This document shows positions 10,540 to 21,150 of a stretch of DNA of 64,000 nt, in pieces. The notes beneath the pieces were generated by a model, which made no database searches, had not been told where the DNA came from, and worked only from the letters and a program-made list of their open reading frames with translations. A program made the position numbers and the translations under genes. Origin of the DNA: Tetragonia tetragonoides (taxonomy: Eukaryota > Streptophyta > Magnoliopsida > Caryophyllales > Aizoaceae); NCBI GenBank assembly GCA_038025085.1, contig CM076148.1, forward strand, positions 38,213,691-38,277,690. Direction: 5' to 3'. Positions within the stretch are counted from its first letter, which is position 1. Each line of letters opens with the position of its first letter.

Positions 10540-11760
10540 AGCCTGCTTGAAATGGCCATTCAAGTATATGATTTGCTTAGTACTCTGTATATTTGCAAAA
10601 CATATATGGTAAATAAATAGGATACAGGATACAGATGCAAAATGTACAACATCAAAATGTCTTGTATCACCAGGCAAAAAATTCTGAAACAGCCATTCTT
10701 TGTACTTCAGTCCCAACCCACTGTTTGTTGTCGTCATTCATTCAGTACCTGAGAAATACACCCAAAAGAACGTGTTTAAATAAATATTTAAATAATTTAA
10801 CAAAAAAAATTCAATAAAATCTTACACAGACACATTTAAATTTCGTGTACTGATTCTCAAACGCCTATTATGGTCGAGTATTCATGTGGTATTTTCTCAG
10901 ATTTTGCACGTGTGAATGTGATACATTCCTTCTATTTCTCCAAGCAGAGCTTTTCGCATTGCAATGCCTATTGTGTCAGTGGTCTTTCATAAGTGGAGAG
11001 AGAATAAAGTGCCCATAATAAAGACATTTACTATATGTTCTTGATTCAACACACTTCCACTGCAATGTCCGAGTAGTTATTTTTTCTCGAACCATAGTAA
11101 TATTATAAAAAATATATAAAAAAAAATTGTCTACATACTGCGGCGAAATATTCTGCGCTTCATCTTTTTCGTATTCTATGTCTCACTTTTACATGGCATG
11201 TTTAAGAACTACCCTTAAATCAACAGAGAGAAAATTCTGTGCAGAATGATCGTATGAAAAGAAACAAAAGTCAATTTGTCAAAGACATTCACTAGTAGTA
11301 AGTGGGGGAAGTGCGAGGTAACACTAGAAAACAAAAGTCCAAGGTTGGTCAAGCTATGTGACTATTGTAAGGAAAACTTATGCGGATTACCATAACATCC
11401 CTGTTCTTGAAGTGCTCACAACAGGCTTCATGGTCAGTAACCAAAAGTTTTGGGCTTTAATCTGTGACTGAGAAGTTATTCAAACATTTGCAAGTGCTCA
11501 CGAAAAGTTAAAGTTAATGAGGCCTGCTGCTCTTGCTTGGAGGAGGCAGAAGATAGTATAGCTTTGCACATTTTTACCTAGGCACAGGTTTAATTAGTTG
11601 TGTTAGCTGCTTTGCAAAAAGGCTTCCTGCAAATAATAGCCTTTTGACTTTGGTGTTTGAACTCATTTTGGCAGTGTAACTGAGCAAAAACAGAATCCAA
11701 AAAGCAATGTCGGGATCAGTGGTGTATCTAGGAATCTATTATTGCGGTGGAACAAATAAA
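10540..11760. other. Intergenic, AT-rich
   Basis: No supported gene. Small overlapping frames near 10.5-10.8 kb have no recognisable domain. Confidence 0.4.
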
Positions 11761-11768
11761 ATTTTAAA

Positions 11769-11850
11769 AAACATACTCCCTATGTCCCATATTTACGTTC
11801 CCAGTTTCCTTTTTAACCCGTCCCTCGTTTACGTTCAAAGTTCCTTATTT
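11769..11850. mobile_element. Stowaway-like MITE end (partial)
   Basis: TACTCCCTATGTCCC resembles the Stowaway terminal motif CTCCCTCCGTCCC and begins after a TA dinucleotide. The matching opposite end is not seen nearby. The Mutator-like element inserted about 70 bp further on may interrupt it. Confidence 0.35.
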
Positions 11851-11917
11851 GGTAAACTTTTTGCTACGCTTCTCTGGAGCCTAACACCAATCGAGGTAAA
11901 TGGTCGGTTAAAATATA

Positions 11918-12866
11918 GGATAAATTTCAGCAAGGTATATTGAGGTATAGCGATATTACAGTGAGGTATACTAACGTTTCATGAATTACATTGAGTTATA
12001 GACAAGGGTAACCCTCACTTAAATTGCAAATTAAAAAAAAAAAAAGCCAAGCCAAAACAAATCTTTTTCTTTCCCCTCACTTTCTCTTTCCTCTCTCCCC
12101 CAATGGCATCCCCATCCCCAACCCTTCCCTCCAGGGCTTCCACCCCACCCACCAGTCCACCACAACCATCATCATCACAAACACCGGTCACAGCATCTCT
12201 GTTGTCACAACCACAACCATCCTCAAGTACTGCTGAATTTTCTGCTGCACCCCCACCAGAAACCCCCATAGGCCACCACGAACCACCACCACCTGCACGC
12301 CGCAACCACCAAACCAACCATGAACCGACACCACAACTCACCACCACCAAAACCATCAAATTAAACCAACCACGAACCTCCACAGACCACAGCGAACCCC
12401 CCCCCCCCCAAACCACCCCCACCACAACCACCAAACCAACCACGAACCACCACCACCAATACCTAGATTTGGGGTTTCAGATCTTTGGAGGAGGGAGAGA
12501 ATCTGGGCTTTTGTTCACAATAATGTATTCCAACTCCCAATTGCTCAATTTGGTCACTGATTTATGGGAGATTCAATTGTGAATGTACAAGTGTGCTAGT
12601 TGTCATTTAGTTTAAGTTTAGTTAAAGAATTGCTCCAAATGGTTTTGAAGGAAGGTTAAATTATTTTTTTTGGTAAAAAAAATATCATTGAGGTATACTT
12701 GGGGTATTTTGGTCTTGAAAATTTGTCCCAAAATTAAGATTTCAAACCGGACGAAAAAATGGCCGGAAATAGTATGAAATGTCACCGGAGTATACCTCAA
12801 AGTAATTCATGAAACGTCCTGAATGTAATATCGTTATACCTCAGTAGACCTTGCTGAAATTTATCC
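11918..12866. mobile_element. Mutator-like element of Pack-MULE type (949 bp)
   Basis: Both ends carry inverted repeats of about 80 bp starting GGATAAATTTCAGCAAGGT (11918-12001 and, inverted, 12785-12866), with about 85 percent identity by eye. The element is flanked by the 9-bp direct repeat TAAAATATA at 11909-11917 and 12867-12875. Long terminal repeats plus a 9-bp target duplication are the mark of Mutator-like elements. No transposase is present. The interior holds a GC-richer, CT-leader-plus-ORF segment unlike its surroundings, consistent with a captured host gene fragment. Confidence 0.9.
12103..12582 (+). CDS. Proline/threonine-rich ORF inside the Mutator element
   Basis: A 159-codon frame from ATG 12103 follows a CT-rich leader (12060-12100) that looks like a plant 5' UTR. 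The protein begins MASPSPTLPSRASTPPTSPP and is dominated by Pro, Thr, Ser, Gln and later His and Asn, so it is low in complexity and probably disordered. The last 45 residues (from LDLGFQIFGGG) are of ordinary composition. The stop is at 12580-12582, still inside the element. It may be the 5' part of a host gene picked up by the element, ending in element sequence. Whether it is expressed cannot be judged. The opposite strand has a Gly/Val-rich frame that is its shadow. Confidence 0.4.
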   Translation: MASPSPTLPSRASTPPTSPPQPSSSQTPVTASLLSQPQPSSSTAEFSAAPPPETPIGHHEPPPPARRNHQTNHEPTPQLTTTKTIKLNQPRTSTDHSEPPPPQTTPTTTTKPTTNHHHQYLDLGFQIFGGGRESGLLFTIMYSNSQLLNLVTDLWEIQL

Positions 12867-12875
12867 TAAAATATA

Positions 12876-13526
12876 TTTGATTCAACAAAGATTGCATTCA
12901 CGCTTTCACATTCCTTTATTGTTCAGCTCATGTACAGAAACAAACACTAAATGGGAGCTTTATCTTAATCAGTAGCACATACCTTAAATATATGAGCTCC
13001 ATAAATCAGTCTCCATCATTGGGTCATCGTAGTTGGCGTGTGCTAGCTGAAAGGACCAATATAACAACAAAAACGGGGTCAGTAATCAACTAATCAGCTT
13101 GTAGAAGCTCACTGGGATGAAATCATAAAAGAGTAATGGAGTCATGACAAATCTACCGCCAATAAGGTAACACAAAATTATTTCCACATCTCTAGAGTGC
13201 TTGCTAAATCAAATGCTCCGCTAAAAGCTTCTATTTTAAAAAAAATTATCGCAACTCTTAATTTAAATATTTCTCTCTCTCTCTCATTCTCACTACGACA
13301 GCATTTGCGAAAGAAAAATGCATAGTAGATATACAAAAACTTATATAATACGGTCTCACCGTGAAACTGAGACTGTTGTTACATTTCGTAACAAAAGATG
13401 TCACTTTGGAATAAAATTAAATGTATCACAAGTATGTTAGATTTTAGAAAATAATAGTTACTTTTGACTGATTTAGCATGAAACAGTCTTATGCAAGAAC
13501 TTTTGCATAAGATAAGAATTCTTGTC
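12876..13526. other. Intergenic, nothing coding
   Basis: AT-rich. A short CT run lies at about 13271-13285. A GGTCTCACCGTGAAACTGAG word near 13352 resembles ends common in plant MITEs, but no partner end is found. Confidence 0.4.
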
Positions 13527-13542
13527 CAAGCCTTAATTGTAT

Positions 13543-13766
13543 TTTTTTTCTTTAGATAAGAAAAAGTTTTATTAATCAAAATTTAAGAGAATACAAAAGG
13601 AGGATAAGGAATCATCATCACAAAATAAAGCTATTAATCAAGCCAAATGGCGTTGTACAAGAATAAGCGGGACACCCTTAAATGCCCCCGCCGCCTTAGC
13701 CCAAAGGGAACCCAAATAGACCATATGTTCCCAAACATAATCTATGGTCTTCCCGCTGTCTGAAAA
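13543..13766 (-). mobile_element. 5'-truncated L1-type LINE tail (224 bp)
   Basis: Plus-strand poly(T) followed by TTTAGATAAGAAAAAG is the reverse complement of the 3' end of the L1 family seen elsewhere here (TTAATAAAA..TTATCTAAAAAA). The body matches the family's last codons and 3' UTR (compare 14400-14620). It is flanked by the 16-bp direct repeat CAAGCCTTAATTGTAT at 13527-13542 and 13767-13782. A clean target-primed insertion. Confidence 0.9.
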
Positions 13767-13867
13767 CAAGCCTTAATTGTATCTTAGTTTGATTTTTATA
13801 AATAGCGCTTCAACTAGTTCAGCAAGTGAACCACTATCTTAGATTCATATTATTAAAAATTCTTTCA

Positions 13868-14628
13868 ATTGGTATTCTCTCCTGAGTGTCCTCCACTCTA
13901 CTTCTCTCGTCCCTATGGACGATTCTCGAGCTTGGATTGGGGACCCTTCTGGCTTCTAGGGTCTTCTCTTGCAAGTCATTCCTTCATCACCTTAGCCTTC
14001 CTTCACAATTTCCACATTTCCCTTTATCCTTTTATATTTGGAAGTCTAAGGTCCCATTGAAGGTTTGTACTTTTGTGTGGACTTTCGTGTCTGGTAGGTT
14101 GAATACTTACGACATGGTGCAACGCTGGAGGCCTGGTTGGTTACTTTTATCGGGTTTTTGTGTGATGTGTCCTCATGACCGGGAGGATTGTTTGCATTTG
14201 TTTGTGTTGTGTGAGTTTGTTAGGTCCTTTTGGATTAGATTGTTGGAGGGGGAGAGTTTTATGTGTCCTCCACTCCTCCCACGGTGGGAGATTTCTTACA
14301 GCTATGATTCCCGGCAGTGAGGAGGGGAGGTTGTAATGGAGATGTGTGTGTATGGTAATTATGTGATGCATCAGGGTTGAAGAGGAACTCGAGGTTGTTC
14401 TCCGACGATGGGAAGACCATAGACTTTGTTTGGGATCATATGGTTTACTTGGCTTCCCTTTGGGCTAAGGCGGTGGGGGCTTTTAAGGGGGGTCCGCTTA
14501 TTTTTGCGCAACGCCATTGGCGAGATTTGTAGCTTTTTTGTTAGCTTATGAAGACGCATTGTCCCTGTTCTTTTGTATTCTTTCAAGATTTGATTAATAA
14601 AAAATTTCCTTATCTAAAAAAAAGTAAA
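13868..14628 (+). mobile_element. L1-type LINE 3' fragment (zf-RVT end)
   Basis: This matches the C-terminal quarter of the same L1 family: a WIGDPS..F block, FLHHLSLPSQFPHFPLSFYI, an FVWTFVSGRLNTYDMVQRW block of the zf-RVT domain and a Cys/His group (CVMCPHDREDCLHLFVLCEF). It ends in a TTAATAAAAAATTTCC..ATCTAAAAAAAA tail. Two or more frame changes occur. No certain target duplication was found. Confidence 0.8.
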
Positions 14629-14639
14629 GGAAAATTAGC

Positions 14640-15235
14640 CATAAAGCTTCGCATGAAAACAAGTTCTGCTAAAAGGAAAAGAAAAAAAAACTTATTATAA
14701 AATTCTTCAAATGAACCCGCTTCCCCATTTTTCCTCACAGACCTCATGTTCCACCTCCTCCTCACCCCCATTTTCAGCTTCTAAGAAGCTCAAAATACCC
14801 TATGGGAATCCCAAAAGTAAAAGCTCCAATATCATGCTTCTATTTTTGGCCTCCTAGAGGTGTTTTAAGCTTTGAAGTTAAATATGGGAATGAGGGGGAG
14901 GTGAAAGGGGCGGTTTGTGAGGGAAAATAGGGGGGGAAGTAGAAGTTAATCACACGCTGGCCCAAACATGCTCCAAAAACAAGGGTAGAATCACCAAAAC
15001 ACATTAAAATCAGCCATCCCTCACCCATTCTCCCCTTAAGTACAAGGAGTCCTCACTCATCCCTGTTAAGATTAAGCTTACATTTGTTATTGGTTCCCCA
15101 TTTCCCTGAGCTAACCCAATAAGTCGTATAGACCACAATTAGATGATTCTTTTAGCAGAAAAGGAAGAAAAAAAAATTATCACTTTGTTTCTAGATAAAA
15201 ATAAAACAAGGTACCTTTTTGGTATAACTTTCTCT
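14640..15235. other. Intergenic, nothing coding
   Basis: The words TTCAGCTTCTAAGAAGCT and nearby CT/GA-rich lines resemble the interior of the Tourist element at 23366-23660, but no ends are found. Confidence 0.4.
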
Positions 15236-15260
15236 CTCCTTCCACCCCCCCTCTAGTTGC

Positions 15261-15261
<1 letters not shown>

Positions 15262-15308
<47 letters not shown>

Positions 15309-15550
15309 ATCCCTATCTCAACTTTCCCTCTCTAGCTCTCTAGCCCTCTCTCTCTTCTCTCTCTCTCTCTCTCGATCGATCTCTCTCTCTCTCTCTAGCT
15401 CTCTAGCCCTCTCTCTCTTCTCTCTCTCTCTCTCTCGATCGATCTCTCTCTCAACTCCTTCTCTCTAGCTCTCAAGCTCCCGCTCTCTCTCTCTAGCTCT
15501 CAAGCTCCCGCTCTCTCTCCCTCTCTCTCTCTTGCTCTCTCTCTCTCACA
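15262..15550. repeat. (CT)n microsatellite with higher-order pattern
   Basis: About 290 bp of CT repeats broken at regular places by CTCTAGCCCTCTC and CTCGATCGATCTC words, which recur as larger blocks (about 15340-15440) and as two copies of AGCTCTCAAGCTCCCGCTCT. Slippage plus unit duplication explains it. Confidence 0.9.
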
Positions 15551-15559
15551 CACACCCCC

Positions 15560-16011
15560 AGGTCGGTGATCGTCGGCCGATCTACAAAGGTCGGTGACCG
15601 CCGACCCACTAGGGGTTGAGTAGACCTCCGATCACTTCGTCGGAGGCTCCAACTGCTATCGGCGAAACTTCATCGCCGTGGAAGAACAGCGATCGGCCGG
15701 AGAATTCGAGCTCGGCGTCGCTGTGAGGCTTGAAATTGCTCCCCGGCAAAATTCCACCACCGCCGTGGACCACCTCGCCAGTCGGGAAGCTGTAGAAAAT
15801 TGCCGACCACGAGCAGCATCACACGCAGTCTGGGTGGAGAAGCGACCATCGTAGCTTGGGCCGACAAGTCGAGCACGTCGCCACCGCACTCTGCCCGGAA
15901 CAAACCCCGCCGGAGACAGGTAGTAGCGTCGTGGTAAGCATTGGCGTACCTCTATCCACCAGACCCGAGGCCCCTAGCGCGTGTTGTTGACTTCTCACTT
16001 TTGCTTGGATT
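15560..16011 (+). other. GC-rich leader, possibly the 5' end of the RTE LINE
   Basis: A 400-bp stretch with many CCG/CGG words, unlike the AT-rich surroundings. Short frames on the minus strand (77 codons each, staggered) have no recognisable domain. It leads directly into the tandem monomers upstream of the RTE ORF, so I assign it tentatively to that element's 5' UTR. Confidence 0.4.
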
Positions 16012-16521
16012 TGACCCTCACTTTATTATTTATTATTCTTGTTGTTGACTTCTCTGACCCTAGCACATGTATTTTGCTGTTTGGTACTGATTTCTGGAAA
16101 CTATATTTGTGGGCTACTTTTTCTCTTAAGTGACCCTCACTTTATTATTTATTATTCTTGTTGTTGACTTCTCTGACCCTAGCACATGTATTTTGCTGTT
16201 TGGTACTGATTTCTGGAAACTATATTTGTGGGCTACTTTTTCTCTTTAAGTGGAACCTAGTAACATTTCTGTTTGTTTCTGCGTTTGTTTTTGTTGGTAT
16301 CTCTTCTGCGTTTGTTTTTGTTGGTATCTCTACTACTACTACTACTACTGTGACCCTCACTTTATTATTTATTATTCTTGTTGTTGACTTCTCTGACCCT
16401 AGCACATGTATTTTGCTGTTTGGTACTGATTTCTGGAAACTATATTTGTGGGCTACTTTTTCTCTTAAGTGGAACCTAGTAACATTTTTGTTTGTTTTTG
16501 CGTTTGTTTTTGTTGGTATCT

Positions 16522-16581
<60 letters not shown>

Positions 16582-16600
16582 ATAGTAGTCGTAGTATTAC
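16012..16600 (+). repeat. Tandem 5' monomers and (CTA)n of the RTE LINE
   Basis: A core of about 119 bp starting TGACCCTCACTTTATTATTT recurs at 16012, 16131 and 16351. Copies 2 and 3 carry an extension ending in TTTTTGTTGGTATCTC and a (CTA)n run, short at 16330-16349 and long at 16522-16581. The copies are nearly identical. A 194-codon frame through this region is only the monomers and triplets translated. Confidence 0.9.
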
Positions 16601-16885
16601 TCTAATAGTTTTGCGACTGCTAATATTAAGTACTTGTACCCTTGTTTCGGTTGTTATTATATGTAGTTGTATTATTGTTTGTTGTTGCCTCTATTATTAT
16701 TTATTGTCATTATTACTATTATTATCATTGTCGTCGTATTAGTACTATTACTATTATTGTTAGCAAATCTTGTTTGCAAGCATAGACGTTTGTTATATAG
16801 TTAAGATTTGCGTCACCTAACCTTTTGGTGCGCCAGTACTTACCTAGTTTCATGGCTTTTCTAGTTATTATTTTGAGTTAACTGT

Positions 16886-17905
16886 TTGACCATTGCTTCG
16901 GTCGGTGTGGCGTCTTTGACCTCTAGGGGTAGAGTTAGGGCCAGTCCTCCGGTGAGCTCTGGGTCTCGAAAGGGGAGAGTTGGGGCAAATAGATTGCGGT
17001 TTGGCACATGGAATGTAGTGACACTCACGGGAAGAACTCTAGAGTTAGTGGAGGTTTTAGAAAAATATAAGGTTAATATCGTGTGTGTTCAGGAGACGAG
17101 GTGGTCAGGTGCCAAGGCAAGGGAGATCAATAGATTCAAACTTTGGTATTCAGGGTGCGCAAGTCAACGGAATGGGGTCGGGATCTTAGTTGATAAGGAG
17201 CTTAAACAGCATGTTGTAGAGGTAAAGAGAACCAATAATAGGATCATGTCTATCGAGGTGGTGGTGAAGGAGGAGACCTTCAATGTCATTTGTGCTTATG
17301 CACCGCAAGCAGGGTTGGATATGCAACTTAGGCGTCGCTTCTGGGAGGAGTTAGATGAGGTTATTCAGCAGGTTCCCCCTAGTGAGAAACTCCTTGTAGG
17401 AGGAGACTACAATGGACATATAAGGGCTACGTCGGATGGGTATTCTGGCGCTCATGGAGGTTTCGGGTATGGAGTTAGGAATGATGGTGGCACGTCGATT
17501 TTAGATTTTTCGACTGCGTATGACCTAATGGTAACCAACTCCTTCTACAACAAAAGAGAGGAGCACCTAGTTACTTTTAGGAACAGCACCGCTAAGACCC
17601 AAATAGATTACATTCTTGTTAGACGTGGCGACCGAGGTTTGTGCATGGATTGCAAGGTTTTACCAGGTGCGTGTGTGTCGACCCAACATAGGATGGTCGT
17701 TTTGGACCTTAAGATGAAGGGGTGGAAGAGGAAGAGAAGTGCACACAATGGCACCAAAATCAAGTGGTGGAATCTTAGAGGAATTTTGGGGAGTCAATTA
17801 AGGCAAAGGTTGAGTTGGATAGCATCTGGAGAAGAGAGGGCAATGCGAGTCAAATGTGGGCAGGGGTGGCGGACCTCATTAGAAATGCGGCAAAGGAGAC
17901 TTTAG
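16886..17905 (+). pseudogene. RTE LINE endonuclease (EEP) domain
   Basis: The 339-codon frame encodes the N-terminal half of the RTE polyprotein. Catalytic blocks are in order: RFGTWNVVTLTGR (Asn) near residue 38, VQETRWSG (Glu) near 70, VICAYAPQAG (Tyr) near 130, LLVGGDYNGHI (Asp/Asn) near 165, DYILVRRGD near 240 and STQHRMVVLDL (His) near 265. This nuclease nicks the target DNA to prime reverse transcription. A frameshift near 17780 moves the true frame away, so the last ~40 residues here are out of frame and the domain is separated from its RT. Confidence 0.85.
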
Positions 17906-17973
17906 GAGTTGCAAGAGGGATAGGAAGTAGCAAGAAGGAATCCTGATGGTGGAGTGAGGACATTCAAAACAGG

Positions 17974-19572
17974 GTGAAGGCAAAGAAGGTTGCCTATAAA
18001 GCCCTAATGGATAGCACTGTAGAGGAGGAAAGGGTGGCGAAGCGAGAAGTTTACAGAGCGGCAAAGAAGGAGGCAAAGAAATCAGTAGCAGAAGCCAAAA
18101 GTAAAGCATATGAGAGCTTGTACCAAAAATTGGCCACTAAGGAGGGAGAACAGGACGTGTACAGGTTGGCGAGAGCTAGGGAGAGGAAGACTAGAGACCT
18201 GGATCAAGTTCGTTGTATTAAGGATGAGGCGGGACGAGTTCTTGTGGACGACGCGAACATCAAGAGGAGGTGGCATGGGTATTTCAATGAGCTCTTTAAC
18301 AATGTTGGAGACGTAGCCATTTCGTTGGGAGACCTTACCACATCAGAGCAACACCGTAACTACAGCTTTTGTCGTCGCGTTACGAAGGAAGAAATCAAAG
18401 GTGCCATGCGGACGATGAAGAGTGGAAAGGCAATAGGACCAGATGAGATACCCATAGAGGTATGGAAGAGTTTGGGGGAAGAAGGTCTATTGTGGTTAGT
18501 TAGGCTTTTCAACATGATCCTCAAATCTGCAAGGATGCCGGAGGAGGGGCGACTCAGCACATTGATTCCTCTATACAAGAACAAAGGAGATATTCAAAGC
18601 TGCAACAACTATAGAGGTATTAAGCTACTCAGTCACACCATGAAGCTATGGGAGAGAGTGATTGAGAAGAGACTAAGGAAGAGTACTCTAATCTCGGAGA
18701 ACCAATTCGGTTTCATGCCAGGGAGGTCAATAACAGAAGCGATTCATCTGATTAGACGTTCTATGGAGTACTACAGAGATAGACAAAGGGACTTGCACAT
18801 GGTTTTCATTGATTTGGAGAAGGCGTATGACAGGGTACCCATAGAAGTTTTACGGAGGTGCTTGGAATCCAAGGGGGTTCCAGTCGCCTATATCCGAGTG
18901 ATTAAGGATATGTATGAAGGAGTAAGGACTAGGGTCAGGACTACAGGAGGGGAAACTGAGCAGTTTTCTATAGATATTGGGTTACACCAAGGGTCATCGT
19001 TGAGTCCTTTCTTATTCGCAACCGTTATGGATGAGCTCACTAAGACTATCCAGGGGGATGTGCCTTGGTGTATGTTGTTTGCCGACGACATTGTTTTGAT
19101 AGACGAGACTAGAGAAGGTGTTAACGCCAAATTAGAACTTTGGCGGGATACACTAGAGTCAAAGGGATTTAAGTTAAGTAGGACAAAGACCGAGTACTTG
19201 GAAGGCAAATTTACAAGAGATGGGGTTGCCTCGGATATGGAGATTAAGATTGGTACTGAAGTGGTACCGAAGAGGGGTTGTTTCAAATATCTCGGTTCAA
19301 TCATACAGGGCAACGGCGAGATTGACGATGACGTGACTCATCGTATCAGAACAGGGTGGTTAAAGTGGAGGAGTGCAACGGGAGTTCTATGTGACAGAAA
19401 AATTCCACTAAAACTAAAAGGCAAATTTTATTGTACAGCCATCAGGCCAGCTATGCTATATGGGGCGGAGTGTTGGCCGGTGAGGCAGGTGCATGTGCAG
19501 AAGATGCGGGCGACCGAGATGAAGATGCTTCGTTGGATACAAGAAGAGATAGAATTAGGAACGAAGTGTTGA
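17974..19572 (+). pseudogene. RTE LINE reverse transcriptase domain
   Basis: A 532-codon frame with all RT blocks: [16 protein letters not shown], a palm block ([20 protein letters not shown]), [25 protein letters not shown] (first catalytic Asp), [14 protein letters not shown] and [10 protein letters not shown] (the FADD catalytic pair). The frame is open upstream of the ATG to a TGA at 17944-17946 that replaces one Trp codon of a WWW run. The 3' end goes out of frame at about 19537. Apart from these lesions the RT is intact, suggesting loss of function not long ago. Confidence 0.88.
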
Positions 19573-19841
19573 GAGGCAAGGTGGGAGTGACCGATATTGA
19601 CAACAAGATGCGAGAAACAAGGCTTAGGTGGCTTGGGCATGTGAGGAGGAGGCATCGAGATGCACCGGTGAGAAGGTGTGAGAGAATTACACTTAGAGAT
19701 TGTAAACGAAGAAGAGGACGCCCGAAGAAGACTTGGGGAGAGGTAATCAGGCAGGATTTGACCCTTCTAGATCTTACCGAGGACTTGGTCCTAGATAGGA
19801 AATTATGGCGTAGCAGGATTCGTGTAGAGGATCCGCGTTAG
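19483..19841 (+). pseudogene. RTE LINE C-terminal region
   Basis: A second frame (long ORF 19431-19841) continues the polyprotein with a basic conserved end: [28 protein letters not shown] and [13 protein letters not shown]. It ends at a TAG at 19839-19841. The switch from the RT frame fits a small deletion of about 11 bases compared with the family pattern I remember. The block is typical of RTE elements, and its role is not well defined. Confidence 0.8.
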
Positions 19842-19991
19842 ATTATGGTTGTGCATTGGCTAGTACTAGAGGTTGAGTCATTTTGTTTATAGCCCGTAGC
19901 GTCTCCTTCACTTTATGTTGCTCAATTAGTAGAATCTTGTGTTAGTATGTTTACTGCTTTACTTCCCTTGCCCTTTTGATCATTCTTTATT

Positions 19992-20031
<40 letters not shown>

Positions 20032-20195
20032 GTTTTGAAATGCATTTTAAAAATAATAATAAAAAAAAAAGTTTTTGTGGGTCTTTCGGAAACAGTCTCT
20101 CTTCTAGGCGACTAGTAGGGGTAAGACTGCGTACATCTGGACCTCCCCAGACCCCGCCCTAGGCGGGATACTTACTGGGTTGTTGTTGTTGTTGT
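19842..20195 (+). other. RTE LINE 3' UTR, internal poly(A) and (TTG)n tail
   Basis: After the stop come about 150 bp of 3' UTR, then 40 A at 19995-20029, about 80 bp more, then the conserved hairpin-like tail (CTGCGTACATC, CCCCAGACCCCGCCCTAGGCGGG) and (TTG)n. The tail is the part recognised by the LINE reverse transcriptase in this clade, and the Au-type SINE at 31361-31480 ends with a related sequence. Confidence 0.75.
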
Positions 20196-20570
20196 TGAGC
20201 ATTGTTTGTCCGACTATTCGCATGGGCCCTGAAGTTGATGACCCGCAAAACCTTGCTTTTCATGGAATTGAATCCAATATTCTTGTTTGATAAAAGAGCC
20301 CCCTTATGGTGATTGATGCATGATTTTCATTTTTTCTATTGCAAAAAACTTTCGGACGCCAATGAGGCAATGAGCCAAGGCGGGTTTCTAGCAAAAACCT
20401 GTTTTTTAAGGGGGTTGTGGTTCCACCAAATTTTCCTTTAGTAAAGATCTTTCTTTTGAATTGGTATTTTTAATAGCTTTTAATCTTTTAAAACTGGATT
20501 TTAATATTTACCATTTAGTATAAGATTTTTTTTAAGGTGGGTGCGCGGGTTATATGCCCGACTATTACTA
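20196..20570. other. Intergenic with diverged SINE-like words
   Basis: 20196-20262 (CCGACTATTCGCATGGGCCC, TGAAGTTGATGACCCGCAAA) matches, with substitutions, the reverse complement of the SINE tails at 4959 and 31867. A similar but poorer stretch lies at 20536-20585. No coding potential. Confidence 0.5.
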
Positions 20571-20574
20571 CATG

Positions 20575-20985
20575 CCTTGAAGTTTTTTTTTAAGTAAAGA
20601 AAAATATTATATTAATACAAAAATGAAGGTTGCTGTGAGGACACAGAGTCATCGAGCAACAACTAATCATAAGTCACCCAATGATGTTAGATGTCAGTAA
20701 GGCCACTCCTCTAAAAACCCCAATATGTGATAGCCCACAAAAATGTGACAGCCCATCAAAAGTGCGCAAGTTCCGCTCTAACCAGAGGCCCCAATGCAAC
20801 GTCAAACAACAAATGCTTGTTTGCTTCCCCTTTCTCACCCCACAAATTTGCAACTGGAGAGTAATAATTGAAGAAGAGACATTAGACTCCCTCGATAGAC
20901 AAATCCCCAAGAAAATTACCCACTTCCATAAAAGGAGGCACTCAGACCTAGGGAGAACTAGAACTACCATCAACTAAGAGCCCCT
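20575..20985 (-). mobile_element. LINE 3'-end fragment
   Basis: A 99-codon minus-strand frame (20674-20973) has an HWGLWLERNLRTFDG block, the conserved end of plant L1 ORF2 proteins, downstream of the RNase H/zf-RVT region. A TAATATAATATTTTTC end and T/A-rich border at about 20575-20600 mark the 3' side. Everything upstream in the element is missing. Confidence 0.65.
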
Positions 20986-21150
20986 ATAGCTCAGTAAGGG
21001 ACACACCTCTAAAAGTCCCTATAGCCCAGAGAATGTGACAGCTCATCAAAAATGCGCAAATTCCACTCTAACCAGAGGCACCAAAGCAACGTCAACAGCC
21101 CATCAACACCACAACATGAGCTTGTTCTCCTTCCCCTTTCTCAGCTACCT
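20986..21150 (-). mobile_element. Second copy of the LINE 3'-end fragment
   Basis: The stretch with CTATAGCCCAGAGAATGTGA and TCCACTCTAACCAGAGGCAC repeats 20715-20800 at about 85-90 percent identity on the same strand. The pair is a tandem duplication of a LINE tail or two neighbouring truncated insertions. Confidence 0.6.

Larger units (their letters stand above)
15560..20195 (+). mobile_element. RTE-clade LINE, nearly full length
   Basis: It has a 5' leader with tandem monomers, one EEP-RT polyprotein (16886-19841), a short 3' UTR and a tail GGGGTAAGACTGCGTACATC ... ending in (TTG)n at 20180-20195. An apurinic-type endonuclease directly fused to RT, a C-terminal [11 protein letters not shown] block and a short-repeat tail instead of poly(A) are features of the RTE clade. 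A 40-base poly(A) interrupts the 3' UTR at 19995-20029. The ORF has one frameshift, one stop and one small deletion. The exact 5' end and target duplication were not found. Confidence 0.85.

Noticed and set aside
12015..12443. Gly/Val/Trp-rich minus-strand ORF
   Set aside because: It is the reverse complement of the proline/threonine-rich ORF in the Mutator element.
15656..15903. Two overlapping 77-codon minus-strand ORFs
   Set aside because: They overlap each other in GC-rich leader sequence and have no recognisable domain.
16158..16742. 194-codon ORF with a poly-Thr stretch
   Set aside because: It is the translated RTE monomers and (CTA)n tract.
17974..19572. Host-domesticated reverse transcriptase
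   Set aside because: The typical RTE tail, EEP domain and flanking leader show that it is simply a LINE copy with recent lesions.
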